A DNA stretch of 64,000 nucleotides from Jannaschia sp. GRR-S6-38 (GTDB lineage: Bacteria; Pseudomonadota; Alphaproteobacteria; Rhodobacterales; Rhodobacteraceae), in NCBI RefSeq assembly GCF_029853695.1, contig NZ_CP122537.1, forward strand, positions 1,240,001-1,304,000, in the 5' to 3' direction. The notes beneath the pieces are model-generated. The model did not search any database and was not told the DNA's origin. It saw only the letters and a list, made by a program, of their open reading frames with translations. Positions 33,313 through 46,851 of the stretch are shown piece by piece. The number at the start of each line of letters is the position of its first letter. Position 1 is the stretch's first letter. The position numbers and the translations under genes are program-made.

Positions 33313-34190
33313 GCGACTGGATCGCCGTCGATTGGGGCACGACCTCGCTGCGCGCCACGCGCATGGCCGGCGAACGCGCCGTCGAGACGCGCCGCAGCGG
33401 CGACGGCATGGGCGGGCTCGCCCGCGACGGGTTCGAGCCGGCGCTGATGGCGCTGGTGGAGGACTGGCTCGACGGGCCGACCGAGGTCGTGGCCTGCGGC
33501 ATGGTGGGCTCGCGGCAGGGCTGGGCCGAGGCGCCCTATGCCACGGTCCCCTGCGCGCCGCCGCTGGACCGCGCCGTCGCCGTCGACACCCGGGATCCCC
33601 GGCTGCGGCTGCGGATCGTGCCCGGCGTCAGCCAGACCGCGCCGCACCCGGACGTGATGCGCGGCGAGGAGGTGCAGATCGCGGGCATCCTGCGCGCGTC
33701 GCCCGAATTCGACGGCGTCGCCTGCCTGCCCGGCACGCACACGAAATGGGCGCATCTGAGCGCGGGCGAGATCGTCAGCTTCCGCACGGCCATGACGGGC
33801 GAGCTCTTCGCGCTGCTGGGCCGGCAATCGGTCCTGCGCCATTCGCTGGGCGGCGAGGATTGGGACGCGGCCGCCTTCGCCGAGGCCGTCTCGGACGCGC
33901 TGTCGCGGCCAGAACGCGCGCTGGGCCGTCTGTTTGAGTTGCGCGCCGCGGACCTTCTCCTCGGGCAGCCGGCCGCCACCGCGCGGTCGATCCTCTCGGG
34001 GCTCTTGATCGGGGCGGAGCTGGCGGCCACCAAGCCGTGGTGGCTGGGCCGCGACGTGGTGATCTGCGGCGCGGACGCCCTCGCCCGCGCCTACGAGACC
34101 GCGCTCCGGGCGCAGGGATTGCAACCGCGCGTCCTGCCCGCCGAGGCGACGACCCTCGCCGGGCTGACCGCCGCCAAGGAGGCCTCATGA
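33309..34190 (+). CDS. dgoK: 2-dehydro-3-deoxygalactonokinase
   Basis: KDGal kinase of 293 residues. It phosphorylates 2-keto-3-deoxy-D-galactonate at C6 with ATP in the De Ley-Doudoroff pathway. Family blocks are [12 protein letters not shown] (phosphate-binding), [30 protein letters not shown] and [11 protein letters not shown]. Both ends overlap neighbours by four bases (ATGA), placing it between the galactose dehydrogenase and the aldolase. Confidence 0.95.
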   Translation: MSDWIAVDWGTTSLRATRMAGERAVETRRSGDGMGGLARDGFEPALMALVEDWLDGPTEVVACGMVGSRQGWAEAPYATVPCAPPLDRAVAVDTRDPRLRLRIVPGVSQTAPHPDVMRGEEVQIAGILRASPEFDGVACLPGTHTKWAHLSAGEIVSFRTAMTGELFALLGRQSVLRHSLGGEDWDAAAFAEAVSDALSRPERALGRLFELRAADLLLGQPAATARSILSGLLIGAELAATKPWWLGRDVVICGADALARAYETALRAQGLQPRVLPAEATTLAGLTAAKEAS

Positions 34191-34807
34191 CCCGTCCGTT
34201 GATCGCCATCCTGCGGGGGATCACCCCCGACGACGCCGTCCCCGCCTGCGCCGCGCTGATCGCGGCCGGCATCACCACGATCGAGGTGCCGCTGAACTCG
34301 CCCGAGCCGCTGCGCTCGATCGCCGCGATGATCGACGCGCATGGCGGCGCGGCGACGATCGGCGCGGGCACGGTCCTGAGCGCGGCCGAGGTCGAGGCGG
34401 TGGCCGAGGCGGGCGGCCGGCTGATCGTCTCGCCCAACACGGATGCGGAGGTGATCGGCCGGACCCGCGCGCTGGGGCTGGACAGCTGGCCCGGTATCTT
34501 CACCCCGACCGAGGCCTTCGTCGCGCTGAAGGCCGGGGCCACCGGGCTGAAGCTCTTCCCCGGGTCCATGGCGGGGCCCGGCGGGCTGAAGGCGATGCGG
34601 GCGATCCTGCCGCCGGGCGCGCAGGTCTATGCCGTGGGCGGCGCAGGGCCGGAGAATTTCAGCGAATGGCTTGAGGCGGGCGCGGACGGGTTCGGGCTGG
34701 GCACCGCGCTCTACACGCCCGGGATGGCGGTAGAGGAGATCGCCCGCCGCGCCCGGCGCGTGGTCGCGGCCTTCGACGCGGCCGCGGGCAAGGGGGTTCT
34801 GGCGTGA
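34187..34807 (+). CDS. dgoA: 2-dehydro-3-deoxy-6-phosphogalactonate aldolase
   Basis: Class I KDPGal aldolase of 206 residues. It cleaves KDPGal to pyruvate and glyceraldehyde 3-phosphate. The motifs are [11 protein letters not shown], the [10 protein letters not shown] glutamate block, GAGTVLS, SPNTD, and the Schiff-base lysine in [14 protein letters not shown]. The LNSPEP form is typical of DgoA rather than KDPG aldolase Eda. Overlaps dgoK by four bases and the lactonase by four. Confidence 0.95.
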   Translation: MTRPLIAILRGITPDDAVPACAALIAAGITTIEVPLNSPEPLRSIAAMIDAHGGAATIGAGTVLSAAEVEAVAEAGGRLIVSPNTDAEVIGRTRALGLDSWPGIFTPTEAFVALKAGATGLKLFPGSMAGPGGLKAMRAILPPGAQVYAVGGAGPENFSEWLEAGADGFGLGTALYTPGMAVEEIARRARRVVAAFDAAAGKGVLA

Positions 34808-35670
34808 CGACGGATGTGCGGGTCTATGACGACCGGGTCTGCGCGCTGGGCGAAGGGCCGCTCTGGCATCCCGAGCGCGAACAGCTCTTCTGGTTCGACA
34901 TCACCGAAGGGAAGATGCTCAGCCGCGAAGGCGACGCCCCGCTCGAATGGCAATTCGACGAGCCGGTCTCGGCGGCGGGCTGGATCGACCGGGACACGCT
35001 GATGGTGGCCTCGGCCTCGGCGCTTCTGTGCTTCGATATCGAGACCGGCGCGCGCGAGCCCATCGTGTCTCTGGAGGCCGAGAACCTCTACACCCGGTCG
35101 AATGACGGGCGCGCCGATCCGGTGGGCGGGTTCTGGATCGGCACGATGGGCCGCGAGGCCGAGCCCCGCGCAGGCGCGATCTATCGCTACTTCCGCGGCG
35201 AGGTGCGGCGCGTGGTGCCCGATGTGACGATCCCGAACGCGATCTGCTTCAGCCCTGGGGGCGAGACCGCCTATTACGCGGACACCGCGACCGGGATCGT
35301 CTGGAAACAGGCCGTCGACCGCGCGGGCTGGCCCTCGGGCCGGCGCGAGGTGTTCGTCGATTTCTCGGGCGTCGGGCTGGCGCCGGACGGGGCGGTCTGC
35401 GACGCGCAGGGCAATGTCTGGATCGCGCAATGGGGCGCGTGGCGCGTCGCCTGCCACGGGCCCGACGGACGCTTCAAGGTCGCGCTCGGCGTCGCCTCGG
35501 CCCACACGACCTGCCCGGCCTTCGGCGGCCCGGACCTGCGGACCATGTTCGTCACCTCGGCCACGCAGGGGCTTGAGGACGGGCTGCTCGACCACCAGCC
35601 GGGCGGCGGCAAGACCTGGGCCGCGCGGATGCCGGTCGCGGGCATTCGCGAGCGGCGCGTCGTCCCGTGA
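34804..35670 (+). CDS. SMP-30/gluconolactonase family lactonase
   Basis: Six-bladed beta-propeller lactonase of 288 residues. Metal-ligand positions are the glutamate in LGEGPLWHP, asparagine in [25 protein letters not shown] and the late D/N block. It should hydrolyse D-galactono-1,4- or 1,5-lactone made by the dehydrogenase. The start is GTG at 34804, overlapping the aldolase stop (GTGA), and the stop overlaps the next GTG the same way. Confidence 0.92.
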   Translation: MTTDVRVYDDRVCALGEGPLWHPEREQLFWFDITEGKMLSREGDAPLEWQFDEPVSAAGWIDRDTLMVASASALLCFDIETGAREPIVSLEAENLYTRSNDGRADPVGGFWIGTMGREAEPRAGAIYRYFRGEVRRVVPDVTIPNAICFSPGGETAYYADTATGIVWKQAVDRAGWPSGRREVFVDFSGVGLAPDGAVCDAQGNVWIAQWGAWRVACHGPDGRFKVALGVASAHTTCPAFGGPDLRTMFVTSATQGLEDGLLDHQPGGGKTWAARMPVAGIRERRVVP

Positions 35671-37559
35671 AGCGCTCGCTCGGCGTCTGCTACTATCCCG
35701 AGCATTGGCCCGAGGCGCGCTGGTCCGAGGACGCCGCGCGGATGCGCGATCTGGGCCTGACCTGGGTACGGATCGGCGAATTCGCCTGGGGCCTGCTGGA
35801 GCCCGCGCCCGGCGATTATCGCTGGGACTGGCTGGACCGGGCCGTCGACGTTCTCACGGGCGCGGGACTGTCGGTCGTGATGGGCACCCCCTCGGCCACC
35901 CCGCCGCGCTGGATGCTGGACCGCCATCCCGACATGCTGGCGCGGGACGACCGGGGCCGGCCGCGCAAGTTCGGCTCGCGCCGGCATTATTGCTTCAGCC
36001 ATGCCGGCTACCGCGAGGATGCGGCGCATATGGCGGGGCTGATGGCGCGGCGCTACGGCGACCGCGTGGCCGCCTGGCAGACCGACAATGAATACGGCTG
36101 CCACGACACCGTACTCAGCTGGTCGGACGCCGCGCGCGATGCCTTCCGCGACTGGCTGCGCGCCCGCTACGGCGGGATCGATGCGCTGAACGCGGCCTGG
36201 GGCAATATCTTCTGGTCGATGGGCTACCGCGATTTCGACGAGATCGAGCTGCCCAACATGACCGTGACCGAGCCGAACCCGGCCCATGCACTGGCCTTCC
36301 GGCGCTTTTCCTCCGACCAGGTGCTGCGCTGGAACCGGGCGCAGGTGGCGGCGATCCGGGGCCATTCCAACGCGCCGATCTCGCATAATTACATGGGCCG
36401 GGTCCTGGAATTCGATCACTTCGCGCTGGCGCGCGACATGGAGATCGCGACCTGGGACAGCTATCCGCTGGGCTTCCTGCTCGACCGCGTGCCGCAAGCC
36501 GAGCGCGACGCCTATCTCTGCCAGGGCGACCCCGATTTCCAGGCCTTCCACCACGATCTCTACCGCGCGGTCGGGCAGGGGCGCTGGTGGGTGATGGAGC
36601 AGCAGCCCGGGCCCGTGAACTGGGCGCCGTGGAACCCCGCGCCCCTGCCCGGCATGGTGCGGCTGTGGTCCTGGGAGGCCTTCGCCCACGGGGCGGAGGC
36701 GGTCTGCTGGTTCCGATGGCGGCAATTCGGCCAGGCGCAGGAGCAGCAGCATGCGGGGCTTCTGCGCCCCGATGGCAGCGACGCGCCGGGGCTGGCGGAG
36801 GCCGCGCAGGTCGCCGCCGAGATCGCGCAGGCGCCCGACGTGGTGGCGGCGAAGGCGCCGGTCGCGCTGATCTTCGACTACGCCTCGCAATGGGCCTGGG
36901 AGGTGCAGCCGCAGGGCGCGGGCTTCGACCATTTCGGGCTGGCCTTCACCATCTACCGCGCGCTGCGCGAGCTGGGCCTGTCGATCGACATCCTGCCGCC
37001 GGACACAAGCGACCTGTCGGGTTACGCGATGGTTCTCGTGCCCGCCCTACTGACGCTGGAGGAGCCCTTGCGCGGCGCCATCACGCGCGCCGAGGGGCTG
37101 GTGGTGACGGGCCCGCGCACGGATCTCAAGACGCCGGAGCTGTCGGTGCCCGAGGGGCTGGGCCCGGACCTGCCCGGCCTGCCGACGCGCTGCACCATGG
37201 TCGAGACCTTCCCGCCCGACCGGCCGCGCCCGCTTCGGGGCGGCGGCGTGCTGACGCTCTGGCTGGAGCATCACGAGACCGAGGCCGAGATCGTCGAGCG
37301 GGTGGAGGACGGAACGCCCGCCCTGATCCGGCAGGGCAATCGCGCGCATCTCTGCGGCTGGGCCGACCGGATCGGGATGCGGCGGATCCTGGGCGCGCTG
37401 GCTCGCGGCCAGGGGCTCGACGTGCTGGACCTTCCGGAAGGGCTGCGCATCCGCGATACCGGGACCGAACGCTTCGTCTTCAACTACGCCTCGGAGGCGC
37501 GGCGCTTCGGCGAACACGACCTGCCCGCCGCCGGCATGCTGCGGCTGCCGCAGCCCTGA
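35667..37559 (+). CDS. GH42 beta-galactosidase
   Basis: Glycoside hydrolase family 42 enzyme of 630 residues with the catalytic TIM barrel (about 1-370), the trimerisation domain and a short C-terminal beta domain. The N terminus SLGVCYYPEHWPE is diagnostic, the acid/base Glu is in WQTDNEYGCHDT, and the nucleophile Glu is expected in VMEQQPG. There is no signal peptide, so it acts on imported galactosides and releases galactose for the dehydrogenase upstream. GTG start overlapping the lactonase stop. Last gene of the operon, eight bases from the convergent GAPDH stop. Confidence 0.95.
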   Translation: MKRSLGVCYYPEHWPEARWSEDAARMRDLGLTWVRIGEFAWGLLEPAPGDYRWDWLDRAVDVLTGAGLSVVMGTPSATPPRWMLDRHPDMLARDDRGRPRKFGSRRHYCFSHAGYREDAAHMAGLMARRYGDRVAAWQTDNEYGCHDTVLSWSDAARDAFRDWLRARYGGIDALNAAWGNIFWSMGYRDFDEIELPNMTVTEPNPAHALAFRRFSSDQVLRWNRAQVAAIRGHSNAPISHNYMGRVLEFDHFALARDMEIATWDSYPLGFLLDRVPQAERDAYLCQGDPDFQAFHHDLYRAVGQGRWWVMEQQPGPVNWAPWNPAPLPGMVRLWSWEAFAHGAEAVCWFRWRQFGQAQEQQHAGLLRPDGSDAPGLAEAAQVAAEIAQAPDVVAAKAPVALIFDYASQWAWEVQPQGAGFDHFGLAFTIYRALRELGLSIDILPPDTSDLSGYAMVLVPALLTLEEPLRGAITRAEGLVVTGPRTDLKTPELSVPEGLGPDLPGLPTRCTMVETFPPDRPRPLRGGGVLTLWLEHHETEAEIVERVEDGTPALIRQGNRAHLCGWADRIGMRRILGALARGQGLDVLDLPEGLRIRDTGTERFVFNYASEARRFGEHDLPAAGMLRLPQP

Positions 37560-37567
37560 GGCGCGCC

Positions 37568-38548
37568 CTAGCCGGCCATCCGCCGGGCCATGTCCAGCAT
37601 CCGGTTCGCGAAGCCCCATTCGTTGTCGTACCAGCCGAAGACGCGGATCATCCCGCCTTCGGCCGCGCGGGTCTGGGCGGGGGCCATGACGACGCTTTCC
37701 GCCCGGCCCCGCAGGTCCGAGGAGACCAAGGGCTCGGCCTCCGACCCGATCACGCCACCGGCGTCCGCCAGCGCGGCGTTGACCTCCGCCACCGTCGCGG
37801 CGCGCTCCGGCAGGAAGGCCAGGTCCACCGCCGAGACGCTGGCCACCGGCACCCGCACCGACTGGCAGGTCACCCGGCCCGCGAGCGCCGGCAGCACCTG
37901 ATCGACCAGGCGCCCCGCGCTGGTCGTGGTCGGCACCATCGACAGCGCCGCCGCCCGCGAGCGGGCCAGGTCCGCCCCGCCGCGCGGCATGTCCACCGTC
38001 GGCTGCGAGCCCGTGTAGCAATGGATCGTCGTCATCGAGCCCGAGCGGAGGCCGAACGCGCGGTCGAGCAGCGCCAGCAGCGGCGCCACGGCGTTGGTCG
38101 TGCAGGACGCGTTCGACACGATGCGATGACCGGGCTGCAGCATGGCGTCATTCGCGCCCAGCACCACGGTCGCATCGGCCACGGCAGAGGGGCCCGACAT
38201 CAGCACCTTGCCCGCGCCGGCCAAAAGGCCGCGCTCGACCTCGGCGCGGGTGTCGGCGCGGCCGGTGCACTCCATCACCAGGTCGACGCCGCCCAACTTC
38301 AGCGTCCGCAAGTCGGGGGTGCGGTGAAAGGGGATCGCGTGGCCTTCGACCAGAAGCTCCTCCTCGCCCGTCTCGACCCGGCCCGCCCAGGGGCCGAAGA
38401 CGCTGTCGTAGCGGAAGAGATAAGCGCAGCTTTCCAGCGGCGCGATGTCGTTGATGCCGACGACCCGCAGCTGCGGCCCCGCGCCCAGCAGATGCGCGCG
38501 CAGGATCGAGCGGCCGATACGACCGAAACCGTTGATGAAGACCCTCAT
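37568..38548 (-). CDS. glyceraldehyde-3-phosphate dehydrogenase-type enzyme
   Basis: Type I GAPDH family protein of 326 residues. FINGFGRIGRS opens the NAD domain with an Asp after it in GINDIAP, suggesting NAD preference. The catalytic cysteine is in NASCTTNAVAPLL, the histidine in CYTGSQP, and WYDNEWGFANRM is at the C terminus. Likely an accessory GAPDH; erythrose-4-phosphate dehydrogenase is a less likely alternative. Its ATG overlaps the aminotransferase stop by four bases. It lies beside the galactose operon, whose product is glyceraldehyde 3-phosphate, but on the opposite strand. Confidence 0.9.
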   Translation of the reverse strand: MRVFINGFGRIGRSILRAHLLGAGPQLRVVGINDIAPLESCAYLFRYDSVFGPWAGRVETGEEELLVEGHAIPFHRTPDLRTLKLGGVDLVMECTGRADTRAEVERGLLAGAGKVLMSGPSAVADATVVLGANDAMLQPGHRIVSNASCTTNAVAPLLALLDRAFGLRSGSMTTIHCYTGSQPTVDMPRGGADLARSRAAALSMVPTTTSAGRLVDQVLPALAGRVTCQSVRVPVASVSAVDLAFLPERAATVAEVNAALADAGGVIGSEAEPLVSSDLRGRAESVVMAPAQTRAAEGGMIRVFGWYDNEWGFANRMLDMARRMAG

Positions 38549-39885
38549 CCGGCCGCGCTCAGCCCTTCGTCCAGCGCGGCGACGATGCGGTCGGCGTCGT
38601 CCTCGGACAGGATCAGCGGCGGCGACATCACGAGGTTGCTGCCCGACCAGCGGACCATCACCCCCGCCTTATAGGTCGCCTCGTAGATCCGGCCGGCGCG
38701 GGCCGGATCCATCGTCCGGGCGGCGCGGTCCGAGACGATCTCGAGCGCGCACATCATCCCCTCGCTGCGCACGTCGCCCACCGCTTCGTGGCGGCGCAGC
38801 CCCTCCAGCCCGGCCTTGAGCCGCGCGCCGATGGCGGCGGCGCGGTCCCAGACGGCCAGACGCTCAGTCTCCTCCAGGCAGGCCAGCGCGGCGGCGCAGC
38901 CGACCGGGTGGCCGGAATAGGTGTAGCCGGTCCCGATCATCGCGCCCCGCTCGCCCTCGAAGACCTCGGCCAGCCGGTCGCCAGCCAGCACAGCGCCCAT
39001 CGGGAAGTAGCCCGAGGTGATCGCCTTCGCGAGGCACATCAGGTCGGGGCGCACGCCCCAGTGGCGGCTGCCCGAGACGTGGCCGGTCCGTCCGAAGCCG
39101 GTGATGACCTCGTCGGCGATCAGGAGTACGCCGTGGCGGTCGCAGATCTCGCGCACGCCGGGCATGAAGCTTTCATGGGGGACGATCACGCCGCCCGCGC
39201 CCTGCACCGGCTCCATGATGAAGGCGGCGACGGTCGAGGGGACCTGCATTTCGATCTCGGCCTCGAGCGCCTTCAGGCAGAGATGCGCCAGCCGCTCGGG
39301 ATCCGCCTCGTCGAAGGGATTGCGGTAGGGATAGGGGCTGGGGACGTGGAAGCAGCCGGGCAGCAGCGGCTCGTAGGGCTCGCGGAAGAGCGGGTTGCCG
39401 TTGACCGAGGCCCCGCCCCAATGCGTCCCGTGATAGCCCTTGCGCAGCGCGATGAACTTGGTGCGCGTGCCCTCGCCGCGCAGCCGATGATACTGCCGCG
39501 CGAACTTGAGCGCGGTGTCGACGCTGTCCGAGCCCCCCGAGGTGAAGAAGGCGCGGCTCATCCCGTCGGGGCCGAACATCTCGGCCAGCTTCACCGAGAG
39601 CTCGATCGCGGCATCGTTCGTCGTGCCCTTGAAGGCCGAATAGTAAGGCAGCCGCGCCAATTGGTCGGCGATGGCCGTCTTGATAGGCTCGCAGCTGTAG
39701 CCGAGATTGACGTTCCAGAGACCCCCCACCGCGTCGATGGTCTCGTGCCCGTCCATGTCGCGGATGCGCACGCCCGCGGCTTCGGTGATGATCTTGGGCG
39801 GGGTCGCCTGCATCTCGCCGGGATGGGCCATCGGGTGCCACAGGTGGCGGGCGTTCATCTCGGTCAGAAAGTTGTGGTCGCGCAT
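38545..39885 (-). CDS. class III PLP-dependent aminotransferase
   Basis: Fold-type I aminotransferase of 446 residues (omega-amino acid/adenosylmethionine-type). FTSGGSDSVDTALKFARQ, the YHGTHWGGAS motif, the Asp in LLIADEVITGFGRTG, and the PLP lysine in CLAKAITSGYFPMGA are clear. Substrate cannot be read; relatives use taurine, beta-alanine, putrescine or aromatic amines with pyruvate as acceptor. The start at 39885 has GGAGGG seven bases before it; an ATG at 39909 lacks a site. Translationally coupled to the GAPDH gene, an unusual pairing. Confidence 0.92.
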   Translation of the reverse strand: MRDHNFLTEMNARHLWHPMAHPGEMQATPPKIITEAAGVRIRDMDGHETIDAVGGLWNVNLGYSCEPIKTAIADQLARLPYYSAFKGTTNDAAIELSVKLAEMFGPDGMSRAFFTSGGSDSVDTALKFARQYHRLRGEGTRTKFIALRKGYHGTHWGGASVNGNPLFREPYEPLLPGCFHVPSPYPYRNPFDEADPERLAHLCLKALEAEIEMQVPSTVAAFIMEPVQGAGGVIVPHESFMPGVREICDRHGVLLIADEVITGFGRTGHVSGSRHWGVRPDLMCLAKAITSGYFPMGAVLAGDRLAEVFEGERGAMIGTGYTYSGHPVGCAAALACLEETERLAVWDRAAAIGARLKAGLEGLRRHEAVGDVRSEGMMCALEIVSDRAARTMDPARAGRIYEATYKAGVMVRWSGSNLVMSPPLILSEDDADRIVAALDEGLSAAG

Positions 39886-39948
39886 CTCGGGGCCCTCCGC
39901 TTCCGTCATTGGAGCGCACGGGCCCGGAATGTCAAAGCGACAGGCGTG

Positions 39949-40302
39949 TCAGTACAAATCCCACTCGTCCTCGGCGCGGATCTCGCCGATGGCGGTCCAG
40001 TCGGCGCGGACGCGGGCGACACGGGTGTCGCCCCAGGTGCGGAAGATCAGGTCGAACTGGGTCTCGGTGACGTTGCCGTGGCTCAGATCGGCGCGCTGAT
40101 TGGTGTGGGCGTCAATGTCGAACATGGCGAGCGCGGTGACGATGACGGGCACGGTCTTGAACGGCTCGTCGAATTGCAGCGTCACGCGCACCTCGCGCGG
40201 GCCCTTGCCGGTCCACATCACGCCGTCATCCTCGAAATCCGAGAACATCACGCGCGAGCCCTGCTGGACCCCGATCAGGTGGTTGCGGAACCTGCGCATC
40301 AT
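39949..40302 (-). CDS. H-type lectin domain protein
   Basis: A 117-residue protein matching the H-type lectin domain (as in Helix agglutinin and Roseobacter homologs): an FSDFEDDGVMWTGKGPREV start, then beta-strands including PVIVTALAMFDID and a QFDLIFRTWGDTRVARVRADWTAIGE end. No signal peptide is visible. The role in bacteria is unknown; carbohydrate binding is inferred from the fold. Confidence 0.82.
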   Translation of the reverse strand: MMRRFRNHLIGVQQGSRVMFSDFEDDGVMWTGKGPREVRVTLQFDEPFKTVPVIVTALAMFDIDAHTNQRADLSHGNVTETQFDLIFRTWGDTRVARVRADWTAIGEIRAEDEWDLY

Positions 40303-40376
40303 CCTGCCAAGCCGTTGAGCCCGACTGTCCGGGCGCCCAGCGGCACGCTACAGGAAAATCGGGCGATTTCAGGCCC

Positions 40377-40415
40377 CAAAACGCGAAGGCCCCGCGGGTT
40401 TTCGCGGGGCCTTCG
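40377..40415 (-). terminator. Rho-independent terminator of the atp operon
   Basis: A perfect 13-base stem (CGAAGGCCCCGCG, 40384-40396, with 40403-40415) and a six-base loop lie 27 bases beyond the atpC stop. On the minus strand the stem is followed within two bases by TTTT (40377-40381). It ends the atpHAGDC transcript. Confidence 0.85.
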
Positions 40416-40441
40416 GATGCGAGCCGCTTCGGGCGCGGGTC

Positions 40442-40864
40442 TCAGAGGTTGGGCTGATTGCTGTCGAGCCCGATCTCGCCGCCCATCGCCACCATGTCGG
40501 CCACCAGCTTGGCGGCGGCATCGACCGCGCCTTCCTCGGTGGCGCGCTCCCGGGCGGCGTCATGCGCCGCGCGGGCCTCGGTCATCCAGTCGTCGAAGGT
40601 CTCCTGCGAGACGTCCGAGATGGGCAGGGCCCGCTCGGCCAGGACGGTGACGCCCGCGCCGATCTCGGCGAAGCCGCCGGTGACGGCGTATTTCTCCTCG
40701 CCGGACTCCGTCTCGACGGTCAGGATGCCGGGCCGCAGCGTGGTGATGGTCGGCGCGTGGTCGGCCATCGCGGTCATGTCCCCGTCCGCGCCGGGGATGC
40801 GGACGGCCCTGGCGTCCTCGGTGGACGCGAGCCGCCGCTCGGGTGAGACGAGTTCGAACTGCAT
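40442..40864 (-). CDS. atpC: F1-ATP synthase epsilon subunit
   Basis: Central-stalk epsilon subunit of 140 residues. The N-terminal beta sandwich is clear (FELVSPERRLAS, VRIPGADGDMTAMADHAPTITTLRPG, KYAVTGGFAEIG). The C-terminal helical domain is present (about residues 88-130) and ends with an added glycine-containing segment. Last gene of atpHAGDC, three bases after atpD. Confidence 0.97.
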   Translation of the reverse strand: MQFELVSPERRLASTEDARAVRIPGADGDMTAMADHAPTITTLRPGILTVETESGEEKYAVTGGFAEIGAGVTVLAERALPISDVSQETFDDWMTEARAAHDAARERATEEGAVDAAAKLVADMVAMGGEIGLDSNQPNL

Positions 40865-40867
40865 GGC

Positions 40868-43185
<2,318 letters not shown>

Positions 43186-43194
43186 CCGACCGCC

Positions 43195-44732
<1,538 letters not shown>

Positions 44733-44733
<1 letters not shown>

Positions 44734-45293
44734 TACCGAACCTCTTTCATCGTATTCTGGAGTGCGTTGAGCTTCGCGCGGATCGAGGTGTCGATCATCT
44801 GCGAGCCGATCTTGACCACGAGACCGCCGATCAGCGTGTCATCCACGGTCACATCTAAGTTCACGTCCTTGCCGGTCGACGCCGTCAGCGTCTTGGCCAG
44901 CTTCTCGGACTGGGTCTTCGTCAGGGCCTTGGCGGTGCGAATCTCGGCGGTCACCTCGCCCTTCTCCTCGGCCAGCATGTCCCGCAGCGCGCGGACCATC
45001 TGCGGCACGACGAAGAGGCGCCGCTTGGTCGCCATCAGGGCCAGCACGTTCTTCATCGTCGTGGTCAGGCCCATCGTCTCGGCCAGCGCGGCCACGGCGT
45101 TGCCCTGGTCGGACCGCGAGATAACGGGCGAGGTCAGCACCTCGCGCAGCTCCGGGGAGGCCTTCATCGCCTCGTCCAGCGCGGTCACGTCCGCTTCCAG
45201 TTTCCCAAGGTCGCCGGCGTCGCGGCTGAGATCGAAGACCGCTTGCGCGTAGCGCTCGGCAATCCCCATCGAGATCGAAGCTGGTTCGGACAC
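44733..45293 (-). CDS. atpH: F1-ATP synthase delta subunit
   Basis: Delta (OSCP-like) subunit of 186 residues that links F1 to the peripheral stalk. An N-terminal helical bundle starts at [14 protein letters not shown], and the C-terminal signature [24 protein letters not shown] is intact. I take GTG at 45293, giving the usual SEPASIS N terminus, with AAAGGG just upstream; the frame is open further but the extension is not family-like. First gene of the operon. The F0 genes are elsewhere, as is normal in this group. Confidence 0.95.
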
Positions 45294-45609
45294 GTCCACC
45301 CTTTCGACAGTTTCCGGGTGCCGCCGTCCCGCCGTGGGCACCCATAGAAAACCCGACCCGCTAGGGCCGGATCACGATTTCGCGCTCCCTCTAGCAGAGG
45401 GGTCTGGGTGCTGCAACAGCCCGCCGCCGGGCACATTCGCCACAGGGGCGCGACGCCTCGGGCCGGGTTCGCGAACGCCCCGGCACCCCGGGAATCGCCC
45501 CGCGCCAGTCTGGAAACCCTTACTCGTTAGGCGCGCCGGCTTCCGCTACGTCAAGTCATGACGGCGGGTCGTGTGCATTCTGGCCCGCCGGGTTGGGGAG
45601 ACTTGGACG
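45294..45609. other. divergent intergenic region upstream of atpH
   Basis: A 316-base gap between the divergent atpH and CBU_0592-like genes. It holds the candidate atp promoter at 45388-45416. I see no ORF with family character, tRNA or strong hairpin in the rest. Confidence 0.5.
45388..45416 (-). promoter_or_regulatory. candidate promoter of atpHAGDC
   Basis: On the minus strand, TTGCAG (45416-45411), a 17-base spacer and TAGAGG (45393-45388) form a reasonable sigma-70-type promoter about 95 bases upstream of the atpH start. It would leave an ~85-base leader. Inference from spacing and hexamers only. Confidence 0.45.
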
Positions 45610-46032
45610 ATGACGGGCTTCGATCTTGCCGAAACCGCTCCGATGCAGCTTCTGGGGCTGCTCGGGGCCGTGCTCTACATCTGCAATTACTGCGCGCTGG
45701 CGATGCGCCTCGTCGATACCTCGGGCAGCCTGTATTTCCTGTTGCAGCTCGCCGCGGCGACGATGGTGCTGCTGAGCCTCAGCGAAGCCTTCAATGTCGG
45801 CGCGATGATGATCCAGATCTTCTTCATCACCGTCAGCCTGCTGGCCCTCCTGACGCGCCTGCGCCGGGCCCGCACGCCGCAGCGCCGGGACCGCGCGGCG
45901 CGCTTGCGGCCCCTCGGGACCGATCCGCTTCGCGCGCGGCGTGAAACGCGAGATCCGCCGGCCACTCGGAACACCGGGCGCGAGGACCCGGAGGAAGCCG
46001 AGGCCCCGGCGATGGGCGGCGCAACCGCCTAG
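45610..46032 (+). CDS. CBU_0592-like small membrane protein
   Basis: A 140-residue protein with three hydrophobic segments in the first 80 residues ([50 protein letters not shown]), similar in pattern to the CBU_0592 family of unknown function. The last 60 residues are hydrophilic, Arg/Pro-rich and probably cytoplasmic and disordered. The TAG stop overlaps the convergent methyltransferase TAG by two bases. Confidence 0.75.
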   Translation: MTGFDLAETAPMQLLGLLGAVLYICNYCALAMRLVDTSGSLYFLLQLAAATMVLLSLSEAFNVGAMMIQIFFITVSLLALLTRLRRARTPQRRDRAARLRPLGTDPLRARRETRDPPATRNTGREDPEEAEAPAMGGATA

Positions 46033-46793
46033 CCCGACCGGTCGCGTACCCGCCCGGCGGCCTGTGGCTCCGGCACGCCTTCCAGGACCCGTAGTGGCCG
46101 GCGCACGCGTTCGGCGAGGCCGGGGCGCGGCCGCGCGGGGACCTGCTTGGACACCTCCAGCATGATGACGCCGCCGCCGCCCGAGGAGGACAGCCGCTGG
46201 CCCATCCCCTCGACCATGTCGCCGGTGCGCTGCCAGAACTTGCCCTCGCGCGGGGGGCGGAACAGCGCGGCGGCATGGCGTTCGGGCACGAGACCCGCGC
46301 GCTTCACCTGCGCCTCGAGCTGGCCCAGCGAATAGGGCCGCCCGAAGCCGAAGGGCGTGCGGTCGCGCCGCGCCCAGAGGCCCGAACGGTTCGGCACGAT
46401 GAAGATCGCCCGCCCGCCGGGGCCCAGGACGCGCGCGGCCTCGTCCAGAAGGGCCGTCGGGTTCTCCGAGGTGTCGAGCCCGTGCAGCGCGACCAGCCGG
46501 TCGACCACGCCGGTCTCCAGCGGCCAGAGCGTCTCCTCGCAGAGGACCGAGACGTTCTTCATGCCGGCGGGCCAGTGCATCACCCCCTGCGGCGCGGGCA
46601 TCAGCCCGATCACCCGCCGCGCCTCCGCCAGGTAGGGTCGCAGGAGCGGCACCGCGAAGCCGAAGCCGGCCACGGTCTGGCCCTTCGCCTCGGGCCAGAG
46701 CGCCAGCAGCCGGTCGCGCACCGCCTTCTGCGCTGCCCGCCCGAGCTGGGTCCGGTAGTAGAATTGTCGCAGATCCAGCACGTCGAGATGCAT
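46029..46793 (-). CDS. class I SAM-dependent methyltransferase
   Basis: A 254-residue methyltransferase-fold protein, common next to gloB in Rhodobacteraceae. The AdoMet site is degenerate ([15 protein letters not shown] instead of the usual GxGxG run), but [35 protein letters not shown] and the [11 protein letters not shown] block match the Methyltransf_11-like family. Substrate unknown. The start at 46793 gives the [13 protein letters not shown] family N terminus. Divergent from gloB, 58 bases apart. Confidence 0.82.
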   Translation of the reverse strand: MHLDVLDLRQFYYRTQLGRAAQKAVRDRLLALWPEAKGQTVAGFGFAVPLLRPYLAEARRVIGLMPAPQGVMHWPAGMKNVSVLCEETLWPLETGVVDRLVALHGLDTSENPTALLDEAARVLGPGGRAIFIVPNRSGLWARRDRTPFGFGRPYSLGQLEAQVKRAGLVPERHAAALFRPPREGKFWQRTGDMVEGMGQRLSSSGGGGVIMLEVSKQVPARPRPGLAERVRRPLRVLEGVPEPQAAGRVRDRSG

Positions 46794-46851
46794 GTCGCGG
46801 TTGTCCCTCGTCGTCTCAGGGCCATGCTTACCGCGAGAATGGGAGAATGCC

